This document shows, one piece after another, positions 54,529-62,200 of a stretch of DNA of 64,000 nucleotides. This DNA is from CBDCEG01 sp965215775 (GTDB taxonomy: Bacteria > Pseudomonadota > Gammaproteobacteria > Cardiobacteriales > Ostreibacteriaceae). Location of the stretch: positions 1 through 64,000 of the forward strand of contig CBDCEG010000017.1 in the NCBI GenBank assembly GCA_965215775.1, given 5' to 3'. A program made the translations under genes and the position numbers. The notes beneath the pieces were generated by a model, which did no database searches, had not been told where the DNA came from, and worked only from the letters and a program-made list of their open reading frames with translations. Numbering within the stretch: position 1 is the stretch's first letter; each line of letters opens with the position of its first letter.

Positions 54529-55248
54529 GTTTTTAGTTATAATTTGCTTAATAATTTCACCAGCCATCATAACCCCAAAAATCGCGGGCATATATGAAAT
54601 TGTGCCGTTTATTGCTTTTGACTCATATAATTCACTGCAAACTGTTTCTACAAAAGGTGGCCGGCGTGGTTCATCAGAAAATATAACTTTGTAATTCAAA
54701 CTTCCACCAAGAGTTCTTAATCTGCGTCTTATTTCTCTTGCTAATGGACAGTTACTTGTTTGATTTAAACTACAAATTCTAACTTTAGAAATATCTATTC
54801 GGTTTCCAGCTCCCATTGCAGAAATTATTGGAATATTTAATTTTTGAGCTTGGTAAATAAGCTCAGATTTACAAGCAACACTATCTATACAATCTGCGAT
54901 AAAGTCATATTTATCAATTGTGATTGTTTTTAGAACCTTTGCTGTTGTCATAAAATCATCAATTATATTTATTTTCAAATCTGGATTTATATCTAATAAT
55001 CTTTTTTTCATAACTTCAACTTTTCTTTGTCCAACTGTTGAATTTAGCGCAAGTATTTGACGATTAATATTTGATGAGTCAATTTTATCTCCGTCCAAAA
55101 TAGTTATTTGAGCAACTCCTGCACGAACAATATTTTCAGCAACATATCCACCTACTCCGCCGACTCCTGCCACAAAAATATGTGCATTTTCAAGTAGGTT
55201 AAATTCATTTTCTGATAATAAAATTTTTGTTCTTGTATTATTTTTCAT
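54502..55248 (-). CDS. tcdA: tRNA threonylcarbamoyladenosine dehydratase
   Basis: E1-like enzyme that cyclises t6A37 to ct6A in ANN-reading tRNAs. The 248 residues contain the nucleotide-binding GVGGVGGYVAENIVRAGV, ILDGDKIDSSNINRQILAL (adenylation Arg and Asn), DCIDSVACKSELIYQAQ, and the C-terminal YMPAIFGVMMAGEIIKQII. There is a cysteine-containing GSLNYKVIFSDEPRR segment before the crossover region, typical of TcdA/CsdL. It overlaps comM tail to tail. Confidence 0.94.
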   Translation of the reverse strand: MKNNTRTKILLSENEFNLLENAHIFVAGVGGVGGYVAENIVRAGVAQITILDGDKIDSSNINRQILALNSTVGQRKVEVMKKRLLDINPDLKINIIDDFMTTAKVLKTITIDKYDFIADCIDSVACKSELIYQAQKLNIPIISAMGAGNRIDISKVRICSLNQTSNCPLAREIRRRLRTLGGSLNYKVIFSDEPRRPPFVETVCSELYESKAINGTISYMPAIFGVMMAGEIIKQIITKNSFSPSHSA

Positions 55249-55354
55249 TTTTTGCCCTTAATCATTTCCATTTTGTATAAACTTATAAAATAAAGCACCA
55301 ATAATTAAGTATAATAACCTATAATATTTCAATTCAAAAACAACTATAAAGCTA

Positions 55355-55747
55355 ATGCAATTTAAATTAAATAAAACTTTGGAAAAAGACACTTATCTTA
55401 TAAAAGAAACTGATAAATATTTATTATTACTAAATAAAAACTCATTAGTCACTTGGTTAATTTTAGTTCCAAAAACAAATGAAACTCAGTTATTTGAATG
55501 TTCACAAGAGTTTAAAATAGATATACTTAAGGCTATTGATTTATATGCTAATAAATTAAATAACAAATTAAATCCTGATAAAATAAATGTTGCAACAATT
55601 GGCAATATAGTTTCACAATTACATATTCATATTATTGCTAGATTTACAGATGATTATGCTTGGCCATCACCTGTTTGGGGGAATTCTGATTTTAAAAAAT
55701 ATAATCAAAATCAATTAGATAAAATTATTAATTTATTCAACAAATAA
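55355..55747 (+). CDS. HIT-family hydrolase
   Basis: Small nucleotide-binding protein, 130 residues. The active-site strand reads SQLHIHIIARFTDDYAWPSPVWG; two of the HIT histidines are present and the first is Gln, the normal state in this proteobacterial subfamily. The N-terminal part (LLLLNKNSLVTWLILVPK) supplies the base-binding strands. Likely a phosphoramidase or dinucleotide polyphosphate hydrolase; substrate unknown. dusA follows after 2 bp. Confidence 0.88.
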   Translation: MQFKLNKTLEKDTYLIKETDKYLLLLNKNSLVTWLILVPKTNETQLFECSQEFKIDILKAIDLYANKLNNKLNPDKINVATIGNIVSQLHIHIIARFTDDYAWPSPVWGNSDFKKYNQNQLDKIINLFNK

Positions 55748-55749
55748 AA

Positions 55750-56724
55750 ATGTCCGATTTTACAAACAAAACATTTTCAGTAGCACCAATGATGGCTTGG
55801 ACAACAAGGCATTGCCGTGCATTTCATAGACAAATAACCCAAAAAGCAATTTTATACACCGAAATGGTTACAACTGGTGCAATTATTTATGGAGAATATG
55901 ATAGATATTTACAATTCAGTGATTTAGAGCACCCAATTGCATTACAAATTGGTGGTGGCGATCCTTTGGATTTGGCGAAATCTGTAAAAATCACAAACCA
56001 ATATAATTATGACGAAATAAATTTAAATGTTGGCTGTCCATCAGATAGAGTCCAAAAAGGTAAAATCGGTGCAGTATTAATGGCAGAGCCTAATTTGGTT
56101 GCAGATTGTTTCAAAGCGATGCAAGGTGAAACTGACAAAAAAGTAACAATCAAAAATAGATTATCTATTGATGATATGGCTGAAGAAACAGTTTTTAATT
56201 TTGTTGAAACCGTTGCAAATGCAGGCTGTAAAACTTTTATAATTCATGCTAGAAAAGCTTTCCTAAAAGGCTTAGACCCTAAAAAAAACCGTGATATTCC
56301 ACCGCTTCGTTATGATTTGGTTTATCAAGTAAAAGAAAAGTTCCCAGAACTAGAAATAATTATAAATGGTGGAATTAAAACAATTGAACAATGCAAACAA
56401 CATTATGAATTTGTAGATGGTGTAATGATGGGCAGAGAAGCGTATCAAAACCCTTGGGTTATGTCAAAAATTGATGAAATGCTTGGTGGTGAAATTAATA
56501 CAAAATCAAGACAAGATATTATTGAGCAAATGGTAGGTTATATAGATTTAGAAATTAGCAAAGGCAACCATATAAAACATATCGCAAGACACTGGATGGG
56601 ACTATTCCACGGTCAAAGAAACGCAAAAGCATTCAAACAACATATAAATGATAATATCAAAAACCGAAATGATATTGATATTATTTATGAAGCATTGGCT
56701 AAACTAGAAAGTCATAAATCATAG
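55750..56724 (+). CDS. dusA: tRNA-dihydrouridine synthase A
   Basis: FMN enzyme that reduces U20/U20a in the tRNA D-loop. The 324 residues have the FMN-binding SVAPMMAWTTRHCRAFHR (DusA-type), LYTEMVTTGAIIYG, the catalytic cysteine in NLNVGCPSDRVQKGKIGAVLM, IIHARKAFLKGLDPKKNRDIPPL (DusA-specific), and the C-terminal helical domain with HIARHWMGLFHGQRNAKAFK. Full length. The first 14 bp overlap no other gene; it is co-transcribed with the HIT gene. Confidence 0.95.
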   Translation: MSDFTNKTFSVAPMMAWTTRHCRAFHRQITQKAILYTEMVTTGAIIYGEYDRYLQFSDLEHPIALQIGGGDPLDLAKSVKITNQYNYDEINLNVGCPSDRVQKGKIGAVLMAEPNLVADCFKAMQGETDKKVTIKNRLSIDDMAEETVFNFVETVANAGCKTFIIHARKAFLKGLDPKKNRDIPPLRYDLVYQVKEKFPELEIIINGGIKTIEQCKQHYEFVDGVMMGREAYQNPWVMSKIDEMLGGEINTKSRQDIIEQMVGYIDLEISKGNHIKHIARHWMGLFHGQRNAKAFKQHINDNIKNRNDIDIIYEALAKLESHKS

Positions 56725-57107
56725 ATCAGTAGGGATAAGGAGTGCCTTTGTCTTGAATCTGTTCTATTTTATGGGGTTATTTTAGCTTTTAATAAACTTT
56801 TGAAAGGAAAAGGTTATTAAAAATAAAGTATTGGCTAATATATGCCATTAGAAAACCTTTTGTCGGAAAACATTACAAAATTGTAACGCTACATTTCAAA
56901 TACATTACAAATAAAATAAAATAAAACATATAATTTACAACAACTTATTTTGAAAAGAAAATTGATATTTATTGGTAGGATAGCGTCAAAGGAAGTCGCT
57001 TATTGCAAAACATTCTTGTAATTGTTAGTATTTGCCTGTCGTTCAGTAAAAAAACAAGAATTACTTTAATAATTAATAAATAACAAAACTTAAAAAAAGG
57101 TAAAAAT
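56725..57107 (+). other. 383-bp intergenic region upstream of the truncated secreted protein
   Basis: No gene, tRNA or intrinsic terminator was recognised. The region is AT-rich with several TTACAA-type motifs (56873, 56913 and near 56934). It must hold the promoter of the following gene. An AAAGG ribosome-binding site precedes the ATG at 57108. Confidence 0.6.
56873..56886. promoter_or_regulatory. Perfect 14-bp palindrome, possible operator
   Basis: TTACAA-AA-TTGTAA is an exact inverted repeat with 6-bp arms, 221 bp upstream of the secreted-protein ATG. It could be a dimeric regulator site; short AT palindromes also arise by chance here. Confidence 0.3.
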
Positions 57108-58490
57108 ATGAAAATAAATAATAAACAGAAGTTGATAGCCGTTGCGATATCAACTATTCTTTCGGGGCAAGCATATGCAGATTGTAGCTCCTTTTTTACA
57201 GAAGGAGATGATGGAACACTAGCAAGTCCTGTGATTTGCACAGGTAATAATATTATTATATTTGCTGATGAGCATGACTTACGACTTGATACTGATACTG
57301 CATCCGCTCAAAACGCTGGTACTGACATTGTAACTTTTGATGGATTTGATAGAACTAAAGCTAATGTCTATGCAGATACTTTCCGCGGAGTTAATGGTGC
57401 TGTTGGTGCTGATAATGTGATTAAATTTATTAATAGTAAAACTCAAAGACTTATTGGTGGTGTCTCTGATAGCTCCACAAACTCTAAGATGGGTGCTAAT
57501 AAGATTTCACTAAGCAACAAATCCGTAATTTTGGAAGACCTTATTGGAAATAGAATATATTTAGGAGACGGAAGCTCTTCTGGCAGTAATACAATCATTG
57601 TTGACGATAGCACTATTGCTAAAACTATAAAAGGAGCAACGATACTATCTACTAACAGCACAAAAATACAAGGGAACACTATAACTGTAACTGGTGGAAC
57701 TAAAATAACATCTACTACTGATGGTGGTATATTTGGTGTTTTCATGAAAGATTCAAATAAAAACACAGTTAAAACTGCAAATATTATATCTGTAACAGAT
57801 AGTAGTTCTATTACTGTTAAAGGAGTTTCTGACCTAAATGGTGACGATAATACAATAGTAGGAAATGAGCTAACTATTACAAATTCTCAAGTTGATAATA
57901 TCTATGGAACTGATCTTGAAAAAACAGAAAACACAAAAGTAGGTGGAAACACAATAACAATAGATGGACTTGATAATCTTGCAAAAGGAGATATTCGTGG
58001 ACTTAGAATTAATGATTCTACAAACATAACTACAACTTCAAGAAATACAATTTCTGTCAAAAATAGTAAAGCATCCTTTATTATGGGGAGTCAAGTAGCT
58101 GGTATATCATCTATAACTAAAATTACAAATGCAGGAAGTGATATAACAGTAGATAATACTGAAGTTAGTAGATTATTTGCAAGTAACTTTAACAATGTTA
58201 CAGGTGATGTGGAAGGAAATACAGTTACTGTTCAAAACAATTCTAAAGTTACAGGTGGATTAAGAGCTGTAAATATTGATAATACAGGTTCAAAAGATGT
58301 TACTGTTGCTCGTAATACAATAACTGTAAATGATAGTGAGGTTGGGACAATTTACTCTACAGTATTTACTGGTTCTAATATGACTGGAAGTGGTTCTGAT
58401 ATTTCAATTACTAAATCTACAGTTGCCGCAGATGTTTATGGTGATTTCTTTCAGAGTGAAGTGGTTCAGTTTTATGGGACAGATTTTTAG
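57108..58490 (+). pseudogene. Secreted beta-helix protein, autotransporter-passenger-like, truncated by an IS end
   Basis: The 460-residue frame begins with a signal peptide (MKINNKQKLIAVAISTILS then GQAYADCSS). The mature part is rich in N, T, S, G and V and consists of degenerate repeats of the form GNTITVTGGTKI / NNTITVNDSEV, typical of right-handed beta-helix passengers of autotransporters or filamentous adhesins. No beta-barrel or other anchoring domain is present. Native sequence stops at about residue 450: from 58457 the reading frame enters an IS3-type terminus and ends 11 residues later (EVVQFYGTDF). The C-terminal part is not found downstream. I infer an adhesin or autotransporter gene disrupted by an IS and later deletion; a short secreted product could still be made. 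Confidence 0.8.
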
Positions 58491-58763
58491 CCTATAATAC
58501 ACTTTTAAGAGGAAAAAATTATGTCAAAAATTAACAAACAAAGAAAAACTTGGACTGTAGAGCAAAAGCTTGATTATGCAAAGCTTATGGTGCATGAAAA
58601 TTATACAAATAGTCAAATTCAAGAAATTTCTGGTGCAGGAAAATCAGCTGTTGCGCGTTGGAAAAAACAATATATTGACGAATTAGGTGGGAAAACTCCA
58701 GATGGCAAAAGAGCGTTGACAGCTCAGCAGCAGGAGATTCAAGACCTTAGGAAACAGCTTTGG
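58457..58763 (+). mobile_element. IS3-family insertion sequence remnant
   Basis: The left terminus starts at 58457 with TGAAGTGGTTCAGTTTTATG, resembling IS3-family ends (TG...TGG.CC..TTTTA). An OrfA start follows at 58521 with an AGAGGA ribosome-binding site. The element breaks off in OrfA: no OrfB (DDE transposase), no frameshift region and no right inverted repeat are present. It is immobile on its own. Confidence 0.8.
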
Positions 58764-58874
58764 TGTAATGGTCTAATTTTATGGATAAAAATACTTAATG
58801 GTTTACTTCTAATCTTCTTCTACCTTAGTATTTATTTCTTTTTTCACCCCCATATTTTCAACCCAAGCATCTAA
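58521..58874 (+). pseudogene. IS3-family transposase OrfA, truncated
   Basis: The first 80 or so residues are an IS3/IS911-type OrfA HTH: RKTWTVEQKLDYAKLMVHEN, YTNSQIQEISGAGKSAVARWKKQYIDELGG, then the start of the leucine zipper (LTAQQQEIQDLRKQL). After that the frame runs into unrelated sequence (WCNGLILWIKI) at about 58760 and ends antisense to the 3' end of the downstream permease gene. The zipper and OrfB are lost. Confidence 0.85.
58764..58790 (+). repeat. Second IS-terminus-like sequence in direct orientation
   Basis: TGTAATGGTCTAATTTTATG (58764-58783) matches the left terminus at 58457 at about two thirds of positions and has the same orientation, so it is not the inverted right end expected for one intact element. 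It suggests insertion of a second related IS into the first, followed by deletion, leaving only the outer end. Confidence 0.5.
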
Positions 58875-59894
58875 GATTGACTTAACAACAGTTGCTATTG
58901 GAATTGCAAAAAATACTCCCCAAAAACCCCAAATTCCACCAAAAAATAGAACTGCAACTAATATTCCAACAGGGTTTATATTTACCGCTTCAGAAAAAAT
59001 CAATGGAACTAAAACATTTCCATCAAGTATTTGAATTATAAAGTAAGTAATTGATAGTCCATAAAAAGTTCCAGTCAAACCCCATTGCGTATAAGCAACT
59101 AACACAACTGGTAAAGTAACAACAGTTGCACCAATATAAGGAACTAAAACTGAAAGACCAACAACAACTGAAAGTAACATTGCATAATCTAGACCAAACA
59201 GAGTAAATGCTACAAAAGAAACAAACCATAAAATAAGTATTTCAGTAAATTTACCACGAATATAATTACCTATTTGCACATCAACATCTTCCCAAACAGA
59301 CTTTAGAAGAGGATTGTTTAATGGTAAGTATTTTTGTAAACCTTTTATTATTAAAGTTTTATCTTTCAATAAAAAGAAAATCATAACTGGCACCAAAACC
59401 AAATACACAGCTAAAGTAATTATTCCAAGTATTTTAGAAATAACACCTGAAGTTATGCTTTGTGCAAAATTCGTTACTTGGCTGTTTAAACTAGATATAA
59501 CTTGATTTGCTTGCTCTTGAGTTATTGTATCAGGGTATTTTTCTGGAAGTTTCATTATTAACTGCTGACCCAGCCCAATATATGTTGGAATATCTTTCAC
59601 AAACTCTTTAACCTGCAGAACTATTAAAGGAAAAGCGAAAAATAAAACTGATAAAAAGAATAATAAAAAACCACTAAAAACTAAACCTACAGCAAAACCT
59701 CTTGATATTTTTTTAGAAGTTATAAATTTCACAACCCCTTCAAGTAAATATGCAAAAACAACTGCACCCAAAAATGGAGCCATTATTTTTCCAAAATAAA
59801 TTATTAAAACAGTTGCTAACACGAAGAAAAATAGCATTCCTGCAAACTGGCGATTAATAAGTATTTTTTTGAATGGGTTAAATATATTTGTCAT
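58809..59894 (-). CDS. perM: AI-2E family transporter (PerM/YdiK type permease)
   Basis: A 361-residue inner-membrane protein with about eight helices in the PerM pattern: a first pair LFFFVLATVLIIYFGKIMAPFLGAVVFAYLLEGVV, a central cytoplasmic or amphipathic region with YLPLNNPLLKSVWEDVDVQIGNYIRGKFTEILIL, then VLVPYIGATVVTLPVVLVAY and DGNVLVPLIFSEAVNINPVGILVAVLFFGGIWGFWGVFFAIP at the end. Substrate is not established; members have been linked to AI-2 export and Na+/H+ exchange. Its 3' end lies just beyond the IS remnant. Confidence 0.92.
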   Translation of the reverse strand: MTNIFNPFKKILINRQFAGMLFFFVLATVLIIYFGKIMAPFLGAVVFAYLLEGVVKFITSKKISRGFAVGLVFSGFLLFFLSVLFFAFPLIVLQVKEFVKDIPTYIGLGQQLIMKLPEKYPDTITQEQANQVISSLNSQVTNFAQSITSGVISKILGIITLAVYLVLVPVMIFFLLKDKTLIIKGLQKYLPLNNPLLKSVWEDVDVQIGNYIRGKFTEILILWFVSFVAFTLFGLDYAMLLSVVVGLSVLVPYIGATVVTLPVVLVAYTQWGLTGTFYGLSITYFIIQILDGNVLVPLIFSEAVNINPVGILVAVLFFGGIWGFWGVFFAIPIATVVKSILDAWVENMGVKKEINTKVEED

Positions 59895-59979
59895 TTGTTT
59901 ATGTTTTATTTATGTTTTGTTTAGGTTTTGAGTATTGTTTTTTCTGATTATTTTTTTGTGATTTAACCTTTATATAACT

Positions 59980-62154
59980 TTAAAAGTCATAACCTGGAAT
60001 AATTTGATCTAATAAAGATGTTGTATCATTTCCAATTTTCCCTAGTCCTTTTAGATTAAACTCTAAATAAACTGCTGTTTCTGAGGCAATTTCATCTTTA
60101 TTTTCTTTAAAGAAGCCAGTTCGGTGATCTCTTGCCAAAAGACGAACCGACCAACAACAGTCTGAATACTCAATACCAGCCATAATATCAATCGGCTCAT
60201 CATAACGCAGTGAGTAATTTAAACGCCAAAATGTTCTCCAATAGTCGTTTATTTTCCAAACACCTGCAAAATCAACTTGCTCATAATAATTTTTATCATA
60301 TAAATAAGTTAGACCTAAAACAGTTCCTTCAGATGGTGAATACTGTAAACCTAACATTGATTTTTCAGTTTTATTTATATCAATATCTTGATGAATTAAG
60401 CCTCTTATTTTATATTTATCACTTATATTTAGGCTTCCTTCAGCAATTAAATTTGACCTTGATTTTTTGGCTACACTATCTAATAAAGAAACTTTTCTAT
60501 CGGTAAAATACTGAATTTGTCCAATTGAGAATTTCGCAAGCTCCTTGCCTGTTTCATTACTTGTAATTACCGTGCTTAATGCTGTTGTAAGTTGATTTGC
60601 ATCACCAACTCTATCTTTTCCATTAAACCTATTTCGCAAGAATAACCAATCATAAGAGCTATCAACTCGTGAAGTATCAAAATCTGGAATATCAGATTGA
60701 TCTACATAAGGTGTGTATAAGTAAAATAATCTAGGTTCAAGTGTTTGCGTGCTTTCATTACCAAACCAATTTATTTGCTTATCAAAATAAAGCCCTGTAT
60801 CAATACTAAAATTAGGAATTGAGCGAGATATAACATCTCTTTTACCTTTTGCTTGGTTTTCCAAGTCATAATAAGTAAATCTATAACCTGCTTTAGGATT
60901 TATGTAAGCAAATGAATTTTCTGCATAATATGAAAAAACTAAATCTTGGTCTAAACGAATTCCAGAAACGACATCTTCTTTTTGGAAATTTGTTAGCTCA
61001 GTTTTACTAGAAAAACTAAAGTTATCATTCAAAAACCACTCTCCTATCCCACTAACTCTTGGTAGTCTGCTGTATGGTTTGCTTTTTTCTGAATAATTAC
61101 TATTTGCAACTTGAAAATCTTGAATTTGTGCAAAAACCTTATAATTATCAGAAACTTTAAGGTTCATATTCAAATGACTTTCTAAAAAACTTGCAGAAGA
61201 TAAATCCAAAGTGCTGGTAAAATCTCTTATATAATCAGGATCTGAAACTCGTTGATAAAGTAAGTCAAAACTTAAGCCATCAACTGGTTTATAAGTGTGC
61301 TGTGTATGAAGTGACCAACGGTTTGACTCGCCAGCTTTGTGGTCATTTGTAATATAATTAGAGCTTATTGTTCCATTTAGCGTTGGTAATAAATATCTAT
61401 ATTCACTTCCAAGCATAAATCCCCTTTTGGTCATAAACCTTGGGTAAAGTGTCAAATCTTGGTTTGGTGCAATATTTATATAATAAGGTGTTGTTATATC
61501 AACGCCTCTACCCTCTGATAAATTACCTGATGGAAATAGAAAGCCAGTTTTTCTTTTATCAGTTAAAGGGAAACTTAAATAAGGTAAATAAAGGACTGGC
61601 GTATCTTTAATATAAAAAGTATTTCCCCAAGACTGCCCCACTTCAGATTCATGATCTAAGTGTAATTTTTTGGATTTCAAATGCCAACTAGGATTTTCTC
61701 TAGCACAGGTTGAAAAAGTTGCTTGCTCTAAATCTTCAATATTCTTAATTCTATCAACTGATAATTTCTCAGCACTTCCGATAAACTCACCATCTGAAAT
61801 GTAATAATCTACCATTTCAAATTTGCCTCGTTTTTTATCTATATTGAAGTTTGACTTTTTTGAAGTTAGTGCGAAATCAGGATTTCCATAAGTTAGATTT
61901 CCATCTGATTGAAGTGATGAATTTTGGCGATTGTAACTTACTTTGCTACTTCTAACTTTTTCTTGGTCTTTACTCACAATAACATTGCCATAAAGGTTTA
62001 TTATTTTTTTGGTGGCATCACCAGAATCTGCTTCAATATGCACCAAAGAATCAACAGCATCATTTCCCAAGGTAAAAGGCACTAGCCTATCAACTGGGCA
62101 ATTATCAGCAAAACTTATGATTGGAATTAAAACTAAAAGACTAAAAAATTTCAT
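59980..62154 (-). CDS. lptD: LPS-assembly protein LptD
   Basis: Outer-membrane beta-barrel that inserts lipopolysaccharide. The 724-residue precursor has a signal peptide (MKFFSLLVLIPIISFA), an N-terminal jellyroll OstA domain (HIEADSGDATKKIINLYGNVIVSKD), then a long barrel (about 205-724). Disulfide cysteines are present at the N-terminus (ADNCPVD), near residue 155 (FSTCARENPSWH) and as the paired CC near the end (YSDCCWSVRLL), as in E. coli. dsbD lies 46 bp upstream, fitting its need for disulfide bonding. surA and pdxA, common neighbours, are absent. Confidence 0.95.
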   Translation of the reverse strand: MKFFSLLVLIPIISFADNCPVDRLVPFTLGNDAVDSLVHIEADSGDATKKIINLYGNVIVSKDQEKVRSSKVSYNRQNSSLQSDGNLTYGNPDFALTSKKSNFNIDKKRGKFEMVDYYISDGEFIGSAEKLSVDRIKNIEDLEQATFSTCARENPSWHLKSKKLHLDHESEVGQSWGNTFYIKDTPVLYLPYLSFPLTDKRKTGFLFPSGNLSEGRGVDITTPYYINIAPNQDLTLYPRFMTKRGFMLGSEYRYLLPTLNGTISSNYITNDHKAGESNRWSLHTQHTYKPVDGLSFDLLYQRVSDPDYIRDFTSTLDLSSASFLESHLNMNLKVSDNYKVFAQIQDFQVANSNYSEKSKPYSRLPRVSGIGEWFLNDNFSFSSKTELTNFQKEDVVSGIRLDQDLVFSYYAENSFAYINPKAGYRFTYYDLENQAKGKRDVISRSIPNFSIDTGLYFDKQINWFGNESTQTLEPRLFYLYTPYVDQSDIPDFDTSRVDSSYDWLFLRNRFNGKDRVGDANQLTTALSTVITSNETGKELAKFSIGQIQYFTDRKVSLLDSVAKKSRSNLIAEGSLNISDKYKIRGLIHQDIDINKTEKSMLGLQYSPSEGTVLGLTYLYDKNYYEQVDFAGVWKINDYWRTFWRLNYSLRYDEPIDIMAGIEYSDCCWSVRLLARDHRTGFFKENKDEIASETAVYLEFNLKGLGKIGNDTTSLLDQIIPGYDF

Positions 62155-62200
62155 TCAAGTATTTTAACCTAGTCCGTAAAAAAAGCATATTGCTTTATAG

